Below are positions 7,456 to 14,755 of a stretch of DNA of 14,755 nucleotides, piece after piece. The notes under the pieces are model-generated. The model saw only the letters and a list, made by a program, of their open reading frames with translations. It did not search any database and was not told the origin of the DNA. A program made the position numbers and the translations under genes. The stretch comes from an uncultured Porphyromonadaceae bacterium (GTDB lineage Bacteria; Bacteroidota; Bacteroidia; Bacteroidales; Muribaculaceae): contig CAMWLX010000039.1 in assembly GCA_947175225.1 (NCBI GenBank), positions 1 through 14,755 on the forward strand. Direction: 5' to 3'. How positions within the stretch are numbered: position 1 is the stretch's first letter; every line of letters starts with the position of its first letter.

Positions 7456-7645
7456 CTATCAGAACTTTCAGCCATAACGTACAGATTGCATTGACAAGAT
7501 ATGGAGAGAGGGGTACACGCAGATCTTGTAATAGTCTCAGTAAATCACTCTTTGTTTCACGGGTATTCTTGGGCTCAATTTCATCATAATTTTGAAAAGA
7601 AGCCTTTATTAATGAATTAATGTCTTCCCAGTTTGTATTATGCAT
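7379..7645 (-). CDS. Small ORF downstream of the DUF1016 gene, probably truncated
   Basis: An 88-codon frame starting 7 bases after the DUF1016 stop, so it would be co-transcribed. The first 45 or so residues (starting MHNTNWEDINSLIKASFQNY) are polar and plausible protein. The rest (residues after about 55) is a string of hydrophobic and Cys/Pro residues that overlaps the AraC HTH remnant in another frame, so the end is probably not native. I do not recognise the family. Likely reading: the 5' end of a gene whose remainder was deleted at a junction near 7460-7500. Confidence 0.4.
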   Translation of the reverse strand: MHNTNWEDINSLIKASFQNYDEIEPKNTRETKSDLLRLLQDLRVPLSPYLVNAICTLWLKVLIALPSLFCMQSCRFPQPLPLRQAILC

Positions 7646-7652
7646 CTCTTAG

Positions 7653-8696
7653 TCACTCTTTGGAATCTTCAGTTTGTTCATATGAAGTGATTGTACGCTG
7701 TAACTGACGTATGAGCACGTCCTTCGGGGGAAGTTCCGTCATATATTGTCCCACCTTTATGCCTGTGGCATCCAGTTGCAGCAATTCAATCTGTTCCCTG
7801 CTTCCTTCCGTACATAAGATTAATCCTAACGGTGTTTCTTCTCCGGGCTGCATTTCGTAACGCTCAAGCCAACGAAGATATAACTCCATCTGTCCTTTAT
7901 ACTGAGCCTTAAATCTTCCTAATTTAAGATCAACCGCTATAAGTCGGTGTAATTTTCGATGGAAAAATAACAGATCAAGATGAAAATCTTCTCCATCGAT
8001 TATCATGCGTTTCTGACGCGCCACGAAAGTGAAGCCATCACCAAGTTCAAGGAGAAATTGCTCAATATGGCTTATAAGGGTATTCTCCAGCGTTTCCTCT
8101 GTATATCCACCTTTCAATCCGGTGAACTCAAGAAAATACGGACTCTTGAAAACCATATCCGGTGAAATCTTCCTTTCATCACGGATGGCTGCCAACTCGG
8201 AACGGATCAATTCTTCCGGCTTATCACTTATTGCAGTACGTTCAAATAACATACCGTCAATCTTGGCACGAAGCACACGTTTCGTCCAGTGTTCTTCAGC
8301 GGCCATTGTCAGATAGAACTCTCTTTGAATATCATCTTTCAGGGGGATAACCTCCACAAAATGAGACCATGACAATTGTGCCGCCAGCGGCGCGACAATC
8401 TTAGGGTCAGGAAAAAGATTGGCAAATTGCATCATTCTACGAAGACTTTTTTCTTCATATCCTTTGCCATACTCCTGTTTCAATTGTCGCGCCAGTGTCG
8501 CGACAATTTGTTTGCCATACTCAGCGCGTTGATTCCCAAGGATTTCACGATTTATGCGCTCGCCTATATGCCAATATAGCATAGTAATCCCCGCATTTGC
8601 GACAGATGCTACTCTCGATCTCGCATCTTCAATCAGATGTCTCAAATCGGTGAACAACTGATTTTCAGATTGTATGTTAGATAAAGATGTTTCCAT
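7653..8696 (-). CDS. DUF1016/YhcG-type PD-(D/E)XK nuclease-domain protein
   Basis: A 347-residue protein with the two-part architecture of the YhcG family. The N-terminal DUF1016_N helical region runs over about residues 12-150, with YWHIGERINREIL, YGKQIVATLARQLKQEYGKGY and LSWSHFVEVIPL. The C-terminal PD-(D/E)XK nuclease domain covers about 180-330. Candidate catalytic residues are Asp241 (DFHLDLLFFHR) and Asp256-x-Lys258 (LIAVDLKLG), followed by YKGQMELYLRWL, which is typical of the family. Length is normal, with no frameshift. The family is often found in defence islands and near restriction-modification genes, but its biological role is not settled. Here it lies just downstream of recombinase debris and about 2 kb from a type III restriction operon on the same strand. 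The ATG at 8696 fits the family start. Confidence 0.9.
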   Translation of the reverse strand: METSLSNIQSENQLFTDLRHLIEDARSRVASVANAGITMLYWHIGERINREILGNQRAEYGKQIVATLARQLKQEYGKGYEEKSLRRMMQFANLFPDPKIVAPLAAQLSWSHFVEVIPLKDDIQREFYLTMAAEEHWTKRVLRAKIDGMLFERTAISDKPEELIRSELAAIRDERKISPDMVFKSPYFLEFTGLKGGYTEETLENTLISHIEQFLLELGDGFTFVARQKRMIIDGEDFHLDLLFFHRKLHRLIAVDLKLGRFKAQYKGQMELYLRWLERYEMQPGEETPLGLILCTEGSREQIELLQLDATGIKVGQYMTELPPKDVLIRQLQRTITSYEQTEDSKE

Positions 8697-8714
8697 TTGA
8701 TTATTATTTAATCA

Positions 8715-8722
8715 CAAAATTA
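8715..8722 (-). promoter_or_regulatory. Possible -7 box upstream of the DUF1016 gene
   Basis: On the minus strand the sequence reads TAATTTTG, a match to the Bacteroidales TAnnTTTG -7 box, ending 18 bases before the ATG at 8696. No convincing -33 TTTG is visible at the right distance. It lies between the recombinase stop and the DUF1016 start, so the gene may have its own promoter. Confidence 0.3.
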
Positions 8723-8726
8723 CATG

Positions 8727-9038
8727 TTATTTGTTGATTGCTTGCATAATAGCAGCAATTTCCTCGGGTGACATTCCTTTCAGCATTTCTAGAACTTCTT
8801 CTTTTTTATCTGTTGGCTTCCCGACATTACCAAAAAGATTTATCAGGGCATTATCTGTGCGTTGAGTATCGAAATTACCCATATATCGCTCCGTGGTGGC
8901 AAGATTGCTATGCGCCAACAGTTCTTTTACAATTCCACTGTCAATCCCCGTTTCTTTGGCAACCTTAGCAAACGAGTGCCGAGAGATATGGAATGAAACA
9001 TTCTTTGTTATTTCGGCTTGCTCAGCGAATTTCTTTCT
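8727..9038 (-). pseudogene. Tyrosine recombinase (integrase), C-terminal fragment
   Basis: About 103 codons of the C-terminal catalytic domain of a Bacteroides-type phage/transposon integrase. The fragment starts in KKFAEQAEITKNVSFHISRH. Visible catalytic elements are the H-x-x-R box (HISRHSFA), the second His (LLAHSNLATT) and the nucleophilic Tyr in ERYMGNFD. The SAM-like N-terminal domain, the first catalytic Arg and the middle of the fold are missing, so it cannot be active alone. The natural C-terminus is retained (polar tail ending AAIMQAINK). Upstream the frame runs into the TGA (9039-9041) that ends the small gene at 9039-9244. The cut therefore falls at or beside a junction. A TTG-started shorter frame (8727-8918) exists inside it but is not a credible gene. 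Confidence 0.85.
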
Positions 9039-9244
9039 TCATTGCGTCTCTCTCAGTTCCGCTATCAATTCTTCAAGAATATAATCGTCTCTCATGAGTT
9101 GCAGACCATATTTCGGGTCTGTCATCTGCTCATAAACCTTTGTGCTATAAAAAGGTCAAGAGCGCGCTCAAGCGATATTTTCAAGGCAGCCGCCAAGAGC
9201 ATTATTATTCGGCTTTGCTTGCGCCATAGTACATTGTCTCTCAT
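9039..9244 (-). pseudogene. Small gene partnered with DUF3791, broken by an apparent one-base deletion
   Basis: Two frames join into one plausible ~68-residue protein: MRDNVLWRKQSRIIMLLAAA, then KISLERALDLF, then KVYEQMTDPKYGLQLMRDDY, then ILEELIAELRETQ and stop. The break lies at a run of five A (plus strand 9149-9153). Adding one base to the run restores LDLFYSTKVYEQ, which matches my recollection of the usual form in the small proteins encoded beside DUF3791 genes. As sequenced, the first frame stops about 10 codons after the break. It starts 12 bases after the DUF3791-like stop, as in a shared operon. I recall such pairs accompanying DUF3990 genes, but no DUF3990 gene is present here. A sequencing error in the A-run is the main alternative. 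Confidence 0.6.
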
Positions 9245-9256
9245 AGGTCATAACGA

Positions 9257-9499
9257 TTATTTCGGCACAACTAGTTCAGCCTCCCAGTTTAGAAGTGTCT
9301 CGCTAATGTCGTCGGCAACCCAATCGAGGCTTTGTGTATGAAGTTCCTCATATCTTTGTATAAGTCTGTTTTTGATTAAGCCTTGTTTGCTCAATCGGTC
9401 GTGCATCTCCTTACCTGAGATACCCAACTTACGTGCTCCGCTCTCAATCGCCATTACAGCGAAATGAATCCGGCGGTATATATCATTGTTTGTATCCAT
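9257..9499 (-). CDS. DUF3791-like small protein
   Basis: An 80-residue soluble protein. The stretch ISGKEMHDRLSKQGLIKNRL followed by IQRYEELHTQSLDWVADDIS fits the DUF3791 pattern: a helical core, then a conserved L-H-T-Q motif and an acidic helix. The frame is intact, with an ATG at 9499 only 6 bases after the stop of the Bro-N-like remnant. The family is found next to DUF3990 genes and is suspected, not proven, to belong to toxin-antitoxin-like modules. Here its usual neighbour is frameshifted and no DUF3990 gene remains, so it may be an orphan. Confidence 0.6.
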   Translation of the reverse strand: MDTNNDIYRRIHFAVMAIESGARKLGISGKEMHDRLSKQGLIKNRLIQRYEELHTQSLDWVADDISETLLNWEAELVVPK

Positions 9500-9505
9500 A
9501 TCAAA

Positions 9506-9589
9506 CTAAATTTTCTGTATCATATTAACGTCATCCAAAACCGCCCACACCTCGCGATCATTGAAAAACCGTATTGACTTCTTGCTCAT
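9506..9589 (-). pseudogene. N-terminal remnant of a Bro-N/antirepressor-like gene
   Basis: A 27-codon frame beginning MSKKSIRFFNDREVWAVLDD. This resembles the N-terminus of Bacteroidales Bro-N/phage-antirepressor-like proteins, in which a W-D-D block is followed by a W-x-F-S-x-x-D-(I/V)-(I/V) core. After VN the sequence changes to MIQKI and stops (TAG 9506-9508), so the domain is cut after about 22 residues. Identification is by memory of the family pattern and the fragment is short. Confidence 0.45.
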
Positions 9590-9633
9590 TACATAAAACG
9601 AGATTTATTACTAAATCAAATAAATTTTTCCAC

Positions 9634-10491
9634 TCATCTATTAATTAAATGAGGATAGGCTTCAAATAAGTCATTAATAAAAGATATTCGGTCAATAGTA
9701 TCATTTGTAAGACTGACTCTCGGCATTAAATCCTTAATATTAAATTTTTCCGATATACCAGCATTGTAATTTGCAATAAAGAGCAAAAAACAATGAGCTT
9801 CGCTGCTGCTTAGTCGATCATAAACTGTTTCTAATGTTATCCGATTTATGCTGACATGACCCTTAGAGAATACGAAGCACTCATTAAACTCTCTTTCAAA
9901 CATATTAAATATATATGCACACGATTTTTTAATTAGTTCAATATCTGTGTACTTTTTATATTTGAGAGAAAATTTGTCTCTAATCAATGATAAAGATTCT
10001 CTTGCAGCCACAATATATACATGAGTCCTATCTAAAGATATAACATCTCCCCTATGAGCTATACAGTTCCTATCTTCTTTGAATTCATCTAGGGTTTTAA
10101 CTGGGAATGTGATTGAGTGTATGTCGATACCAACGATTTCGTTGAAGGTATTTATATAGCTTTTGAATTTATCGTGTCCAAAGTTTTTTGAAAATTTTTC
10201 GCATAATTCTTCAATTACAACAGATGTTCGAGAAGTCCTAAATAGTAATTTATTATCAATATTATTATAAGCAAGCTTTGCTTTTTCGGGAAAAGCTTTT
10301 AGGACTTTGGAATATATTGTGAATAATGTTCCTTCAAAAATGGAGTAAGCAAATAATGCGGCGCCCGAAATCCCTCCCATCTCCTCATATTTTTCTAGAT
10401 TATTAAGGATTTGATTGAGTTTTTCTATTCCATTATCAAAGATCTTAAGTAATTCCTCTCCGATAATAATTGGTGGCTTCTGTCTAATCAT
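9634..10491 (-). CDS. HEPN-like putative ribonuclease, third gene of the type III R-M operon
   Basis: A 285-residue, largely helical protein with no signal peptide or membrane segment. It carries FKEDRNCIAHRGD (Arg141, His146), the R-x4-H active-site motif of HEPN ribonucleases, placed as usual near the start of a late helix in a helical bundle. Upstream helices (ISGAALFAYSIFEGTLFTIY, residues 41-60) fit the first half of such a bundle. RiboL-PSP-HEPN or MAE_28990-like families are the nearest I can suggest. Residues 150-285 have no motif I recognise. It lies 59 bases after res on the same strand, with no clear promoter between, so co-transcription with mod and res is likely. HEPN proteins act widely as RNA-cleaving effectors in toxin-antitoxin and abortive-infection systems. 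No MNT-type antitoxin gene adjoins it. Confidence 0.6.
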   Translation of the reverse strand: MIRQKPPIIIGEELLKIFDNGIEKLNQILNNLEKYEEMGGISGAALFAYSIFEGTLFTIYSKVLKAFPEKAKLAYNNIDNKLLFRTSRTSVVIEELCEKFSKNFGHDKFKSYINTFNEIVGIDIHSITFPVKTLDEFKEDRNCIAHRGDVISLDRTHVYIVAARESLSLIRDKFSLKYKKYTDIELIKKSCAYIFNMFEREFNECFVFSKGHVSINRITLETVYDRLSSSEAHCFLLFIANYNAGISEKFNIKDLMPRVSLTNDTIDRISFINDLFEAYPHLINR

Positions 10492-10550
10492 AAGTAATTA
10501 AGTCTACTAAAAAATAATTGTTAAAGTAGAATTATCATCGTTTAGTGTTT

Positions 10551-13166
10551 TTAAATTGAAAGAGTGTCATCAATTGCATGATTAAACACTTGTTTTTTAT
10601 CTTCGCTGAAGAAAGGCAACCCCCAGATCCGATATTTATCATTTGATGTTTCAAATGAAAGTATTGCGTCTTCTCCAATTTGAAGAAGAAACTCCTCTTT
10701 CCATTTATCTTTACTCTCAATGTGACCTCCTTTCGGTTCGATGAAAATTTGGATATTATCGAATTTATCATCGCTATCCTTATGGCGCATGAAAAGCACG
10801 AAGTCAGGCTCAAAAGTTGATCCGTCCTCAAAAGCGTAGATTTTGAGGTCAAGTTCATTACGCACAAGATAGATGTCACTATATTTTTCGCGTAGCTTTT
10901 CGATGATAGATTCAATATACTTTATCAGATTTTTTTCCTCTGAGGTGCCGAAGCAATCATCGTAAGCATACCACTCGCAAGATTTCAAGTCAAGCCGGAG
11001 GGCCGGATTATGTGGAGTCAGCATTGATCTCCCCACTTCCTTTGATGAACCCGTGTCTATTCTGAATTTAAGGGTATGGTCCTTGAAAGTACTCTTAAAG
11101 TCTCGCGGTGTAAACTTGCGCGCTCCCTCATAAGTTCCAAGTCGTTTAAATATCATCGGGGACAGTTGTTTTAAGACTTGTTGAGCAACAAATAGTTTCA
11201 GATGTTGCGACAAGTCAGAAACAGAGTTTTTCAATCCCAATATATCGATATTTAGGGATGCTATAAATTTTGAACTTGTAATAAATTCTTCAACCGAAGC
11301 AAGCGGAGGGAAGGCTTGTTTGAGGTGAGGGAAGGAATAGTCTTTGTTAGAGTTAATGGCTGCACGAAGAACATGCACACCAAGTTGACGCATTGTTGTA
11401 GAGCCATATCTATTGCTTCCGGAATCAGCTACGATACCGTCAAATATGGTATCAGATTTCATTGAGTTACGTGGAAGCTCTACCTTGAATGTGTAGGTTA
11501 GGACATTCTCAGGAAAACTATTATTAGTTTTCGGAGCGGTATAATCAATACGCTTATTGACGAAAACAATTCCGTGACGATAAAGTGAGGTTTCCTTAAA
11601 TTCAGGTTTTAACCTTACTGTAACCTCTTTGAAATTATCGTCAGCAATGCCTGATTGAATTAGAGCTTTCCGAAGTTCATCAACGTAACGTGAATTCGCA
11701 GTGGTGTGGTAATGTAGCTTCTCCATTACACGGAGAGGGTTGTCAATATCGTGGTCAAATTTCCGCATATCAGCTTTACCGTTTGACCCTGGTGCAATAA
11801 AAGGCATGTATCTTGCTCCACGGCCAATTAATTGTGCTTCTTGAATCGTAGTCTTACCGGGCTTACCTGTTTTGGTATTGGTGTCGCGCGTTTCATACAT
11901 TCGTACAATATCAAAAAGATTAAGAACGTCCCAACCCTCATTAAGCATATCGACAGCGAAAACGCATCTTACCTCATTGTTGGGGTTTTCAAGTGTATTA
12001 AGTGTAATTTGGTCGTTCTCGTCAATGTCTTTTTGATTTACAATTAGGAGCTTCTCAGCAGAGAAATCTTCGCGTAATTCCAAAAGTAGATTTTCTAAAG
12101 AGACATTATTTTGCTCAAAGAAGTCAAATGCTCGTTTCAAGTCGTCTTTGGCAAAAGACTGAACATGAATTAAGTCACTTTTTGAAAGATGTTCAATTCG
12201 TTGTTTGAAAATTTCAAAGAAAGATTTGCTATCGACAATATATCTTGATTTGAACATAATGACCGGCTTGATATGTAAACCAATGCTTTCAAACAATTTG
12301 AGCTTAAATTGACTTAGCACAACAGCCGCTAATGCACGATAGAAATCGTCAGCCGAAGTCTGTACGGTTACTACATCTTTAGAATACTTATCAATACGAT
12401 ACTGCTTTAACGAGTAATCATAGATAAGTTTAGGCTCATATTTTGCCGCAAGGTTTGCATCTTGCTCCATACCGGAAGTGGCGGTAAATTCGAGCATAAC
12501 ATTATCTTCATTACTTTGGAAAATACGCATGGCGGTATTTTCCCAAGTTGCACCCTCTGTGCCAGGAAGCGCTGAACCACCTTTCCGAGTTGCAGCATTG
12601 ATATGGTGTGCTTCATCAGAAATCATTACAGTATTGAATGACGCGAAATCGTCAAACGTCAGGCAACCCTCTTTGGGATTTGTGAGGTCAGTATGAAGCT
12701 GCTGAATTGTAGTGAGGCAGATGTTAATAGCATTGGGATTGACGAGTTGGAAATTGTCAACTAAGTTTAAAGAGATTCTCTGGTCGTCAATCGTAATGGA
12801 ATCTGCAAAAAGATATTTATTAGACAGAGGGTTAAAGAAATTTTCTTTAGTTTTGCCTACGATGTTTTTTGAGTTTACAAAAAAGAGAAAATTGCGATAA
12901 CCTTTCTTATAAAGGAACAATATCATGGCAGCCATTAAAAGAGTTTTGCCGGATCCGGTTGCCATTTGGAACAGCAAATTGGGCTGCGCTTCCTTTCCAT
13001 TGAAATCGTTGTCGAAATATGTTATAGCATATTGTAAAGCCTCGCGCTGATAAGGACGCAGGGGTTTCGAGGGAGCGAGATTGGAAGTGATAAACAAAGG
13101 AATTTCCGTTTGTTCGATAGTCACCTCTCCAAAACGTCTAAGAATTATTTCTTGAAGCGTGGCCAT
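10551..13166 (-). CDS. res: Type III restriction enzyme, Res subunit
   Basis: An 871-residue restriction subunit that works with Mod as a helicase-driven endonuclease on unmethylated DNA. The SF2 helicase core is complete: Walker A ATGSGKT (residues 69-75), motif II DEAH (184-187, ISDEAHH), motif III FTATS (227-231), NEGWDV (409-414) and motif VI QLIGRGARY (445-453). The C-terminal PD-(D/E)XK nuclease domain shows Asp788 (FEPDFVLF) and Glu810-Pro-Lys812 (IFIEPKG). All key residues are present and the frame is unbroken, so it should be functional. The ATG at 13166 lies 3 bases after the mod stop, the usual tight mod-res coupling. Confidence 0.95.
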   Translation of the reverse strand: MATLQEIILRRFGEVTIEQTEIPLFITSNLAPSKPLRPYQREALQYAITYFDNDFNGKEAQPNLLFQMATGSGKTLLMAAMILFLYKKGYRNFLFFVNSKNIVGKTKENFFNPLSNKYLFADSITIDDQRISLNLVDNFQLVNPNAINICLTTIQQLHTDLTNPKEGCLTFDDFASFNTVMISDEAHHINAATRKGGSALPGTEGATWENTAMRIFQSNEDNVMLEFTATSGMEQDANLAAKYEPKLIYDYSLKQYRIDKYSKDVVTVQTSADDFYRALAAVVLSQFKLKLFESIGLHIKPVIMFKSRYIVDSKSFFEIFKQRIEHLSKSDLIHVQSFAKDDLKRAFDFFEQNNVSLENLLLELREDFSAEKLLIVNQKDIDENDQITLNTLENPNNEVRCVFAVDMLNEGWDVLNLFDIVRMYETRDTNTKTGKPGKTTIQEAQLIGRGARYMPFIAPGSNGKADMRKFDHDIDNPLRVMEKLHYHTTANSRYVDELRKALIQSGIADDNFKEVTVRLKPEFKETSLYRHGIVFVNKRIDYTAPKTNNSFPENVLTYTFKVELPRNSMKSDTIFDGIVADSGSNRYGSTTMRQLGVHVLRAAINSNKDYSFPHLKQAFPPLASVEEFITSSKFIASLNIDILGLKNSVSDLSQHLKLFVAQQVLKQLSPMIFKRLGTYEGARKFTPRDFKSTFKDHTLKFRIDTGSSKEVGRSMLTPHNPALRLDLKSCEWYAYDDCFGTSEEKNLIKYIESIIEKLREKYSDIYLVRNELDLKIYAFEDGSTFEPDFVLFMRHKDSDDKFDNIQIFIEPKGGHIESKDKWKEEFLLQIGEDAILSFETSNDKYRIWGLPFFSEDKKQVFNHAIDDTLSI

Positions 13167-13169
13167 AGG

Positions 13170-14755
13170 TTATCTTCTGTAGAAAGTTCTGTTTAGATGT
13201 ATATCATCCTTGCTAATACCATATTCCATACTCTCAATGTCAGAATATGGCACATAGAGCATATTCTTATCTAGACATGCGATTAGGAAACGTTTTTTGT
13301 CATCAATGGAAAGACCTCTAAAGTCTTCGCTTGATGGATCAATTTCGTTTGGTTTGACCTTAAAGCTGAGCAAAGAGCTATCCTTCATGCGTTCCCAAAT
13401 TAGAAGTAATTCTGCATCAGAATCAGCAGACTTAATATCATCAAGGTATCTTGCATTCGCTTTTGCCAGTTCGCAATAAACGAACGAACCGCCCCCTTGC
13501 CAGTTATAGTCAACGCTGACACCTCCTTGTTCTCCACTGATGACTTGTTTAAGTCGGTTCACAGCCAAAGACTCTATATAGTCCATTTGGTCTATGCCGA
13601 TGTATTTTCTTTTCATTTTATGAGCAACAGCACAGGTGGTACCAGAGCCAAGAAAGAAATCCATAACCAAGTCTCCTTCTTTTGATGCGACAGAGAGAAT
13701 TTGGGCAATCAAATTCTCTGGTTTAGCAAAATCAAATTCTCCAATACCGAACAAATTGGTTGACTCGTAATTGCCAACTTCATTTTTGCAAGAATTAAGT
13801 AGATTAGAAAGGAAGTCCTTAATTAAGAAATCTGAGATAACCGAACTTAATTTCCCACTACTGTCATCTTGATCTTTGAATTTCCTAGCATAAGGTTTAG
13901 TAATATTAATGAAATCGTAATCATCAGGGAACACAACATATCCCTCCCGATATAAACGAGGAAAAGTATCTGAGGTAATAGCCCATGTTCGTGATTCAGA
14001 AGGTGGATACTGCTTCCCAGTTTTTGGGTCAATCAATGTGAAGAATGAGTTGGGTCTATCTTTTGCAGAAGTTTGTTTTGTTAAATCCGCAAGACGCCAA
14101 GGGCGTCCTGGATAGTCAGGTGTTGAAAAATATTTTCTCTCGATTCCTCGTCCAACAACTTTATCCTTTGAGGAGGCCTTTGTGTAAACAAGTATCCAAT
14201 CAAAATCCTGAGACAGATTAAATGGGACATCGCTTTTACCAGAACGTGTGCGTCGAGGTAAAGTGCCAACAAAGCAATCAGCACCGAAAATATCATCGAG
14301 TAAAACTTTCAAATAATGCATTCCATCCTCGCTAATGTTAACCCATATAGTGCCATTTGTTTTAAGCATTTCGTAAGCGTATTTAATACGATTACGCATG
14401 AAAGTGAGCCAAGTAGACAGATGGAAGTTAGAGTTATATTTAAAAGTGTCTTTTTCTTTGTGCTCCTTGAAATAATATGGAGGGTCGATATATATAACTT
14501 GTATTGAGTTCCTATATTTATCGCATAGAGAGGATAAGACAAGTAGATTATTGCCCTTAATAATTAAATTATGATTCGCTATATCCTCAATCTCATGCTC
14601 ACCATCAGAATCAAAAAATTTAAATGAAGTAAGAGCTTTAGGTTCAGTAAGGCGAGTAATTTCATCCGGCGCAAGGATTTCATTGTAAAAAATTTCGTTA
14701 CGCTTTGAATCCTCCTTATCTTGACCACCTTCTAAAACACAATCTTTATAGGGCC
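13170..14755 (-). CDS. mod: Type III adenine DNA methyltransferase, Mod subunit (5' end outside window)
   Basis: The frame is open from the right edge to TAA at 13170, giving 527 residues. I infer that about 100 residues are missing, judging from typical Mod lengths near 600-700. The first visible residues, PYKDCVLEGGQDKEDS, match a conserved Mod block. The catalytic motif IV DPPY lies at 14475-14486 (VIYIDPPYYFKEH). The AdoMet-binding motif I, MDFFLGSGTT, comes later, near 13640-13670, so this is the beta-class order. The region between holds the target-recognition domain and should set the methylated sequence, which cannot be read by eye. The Met at 14399 is internal and not the true start. 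I see no simple-sequence repeat of the kind that phase-varies other mod genes, but the 5' end is out of view. Confidence 0.93.
   Translation of the reverse strand, partial: PYKDCVLEGGQDKEDSKRNEIFYNEILAPDEITRLTEPKALTSFKFFDSDGEHEIEDIANHNLIIKGNNLLVLSSLCDKYRNSIQVIYIDPPYYFKEHKEKDTFKYNSNFHLSTWLTFMRNRIKYAYEMLKTNGTIWVNISEDGMHYLKVLLDDIFGADCFVGTLPRRTRSGKSDVPFNLSQDFDWILVYTKASSKDKVVGRGIERKYFSTPDYPGRPWRLADLTKQTSAKDRPNSFFTLIDPKTGKQYPPSESRTWAITSDTFPRLYREGYVVFPDDYDFINITKPYARKFKDQDDSSGKLSSVISDFLIKDFLSNLLNSCKNEVGNYESTNLFGIGEFDFAKPENLIAQILSVASKEGDLVMDFFLGSGTTCAVAHKMKRKYIGIDQMDYIESLAVNRLKQVISGEQGGVSVDYNWQGGGSFVYCELAKANARYLDDIKSADSDAELLLIWERMKDSSLLSFKVKPNEIDPSSEDFRGLSIDDKKRFLIACLDKNMLYVPYSDIESMEYGISKDDIHLNRTFYRR

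Larger units (their letters stand above)
7038..7652. other. Eroded intergenic stretch between efflux operon and DUF1016 gene
   Basis: About 615 bases with no intact recognisable gene, apart from a small ORF of doubtful status. It holds a C-terminal tail fragment (7046-7108), a candidate terminator (7125-7172), a 10-base inverted repeat (7255-7264 with 7297-7306), an AraC-type HTH remnant (7357-7455) and the ORF at 7379-7645. Both strands are open between about 7233 and 7378 with coding-like RNY codons: 47 residues on minus from ATG 7376, and a similar plus frame from 7238. I recognise neither product. The pattern fits sequential deletions or insertions at an island boundary. Confidence 0.6.

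Noticed and set aside
8380..8520. Two GCGACAATT/C-containing blocks in the DUF1016 gene that look like a repeat
   Set aside because: They encode IVAPLAAQL and IVATLARQL, which belong to the normal helices of the N-terminal domain. This is not a DNA repeat element.
10503..10530. TCTACT/AGTAGA hairpin between res and the HEPN-like gene as a terminator
   Set aside because: The 6-base A+T-rich stem has no T-run on the minus strand. It is too weak to argue against co-transcription.
10535..10915. 126-residue minus-strand ORF at the end of res
   Set aside because: It is another frame of the res nuclease domain, whose own frame has the catalytic Asp and Glu-x-Lys residues.
14309..14542. Minus-strand 77-residue ORF near the right edge
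   Set aside because: It is a shadow of mod. The true mod frame runs open through it and carries DPPY at 14475-14486.
13170..14755. Phase-variable repeat tract in mod
   Set aside because: I looked for tandem short repeats or long homopolymers in the visible part and found none. The 5' end is outside the window.
1..14755. CRISPR arrays, tRNA or rRNA genes
   Set aside because: No regularly spaced repeats and no cloverleaf or rRNA-like stretches were found by eye.

Overview
The window looks like a piece of a Bacteroidales (Bacteroidota) genome, plausibly a gut lineage. The signs are an AraC-type regulator beside a lipoprotein-adaptor/RND/TolC efflux operon, starts without clear Shine-Dalgarno sequences, TAnnTTTG-type -7 boxes, and a Bacteroides-style tyrosine recombinase tail. 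The genus cannot be fixed from sequence alone.

Left part (1-7037), chromosomal-looking. The first 272 bases hold a 46-base near-perfect palindrome, a third copy of its arm and a GC-rich hairpin, with no gene. An AraC-family regulator (273-1223, minus) is divergent from a three-gene efflux operon (1508-7037, plus): lipoprotein membrane-fusion adaptor, RND inner-membrane pump and TolC-like outer-membrane channel, joined by stop/start overlaps. The 284-base divergent spacer holds two striking dyads, one with 19-base perfect arms and one with 13-base perfect arms in a 54-base imperfect palindrome. They are candidate operators or leader structures for the pump.

Middle part (7038-9633), a gene graveyard at the edge of an accessory island. 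It holds a candidate terminator, a 20-residue C-terminal tail convergent with tolC, a short AraC-type helix-turn-helix remnant and a small orphan ORF. It also holds an intact DUF1016/YhcG-type PD-(D/E)XK nuclease, the C-terminal third of a tyrosine recombinase, a small gene broken by an apparent one-base deletion, an intact DUF3791-like gene and the first ~22 codons of a Bro-N-like gene.

Right part (9634-14755, minus), more A+T-rich by eye. It holds a type III restriction-modification operon: mod (5' end beyond the window), then res 3 bases later, then a third gene 59 bases further on. That third gene encodes a 285-residue protein with an R-x4-H motif typical of HEPN ribonucleases. The three look like one transcription unit. 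The layout suggests a DNA-targeting restriction system paired with a possible RNA-cleaving effector, next to a second putative defence nuclease (DUF1016) and recombinase debris. This mod-res-HEPN arrangement is the most interesting candidate system in the window.
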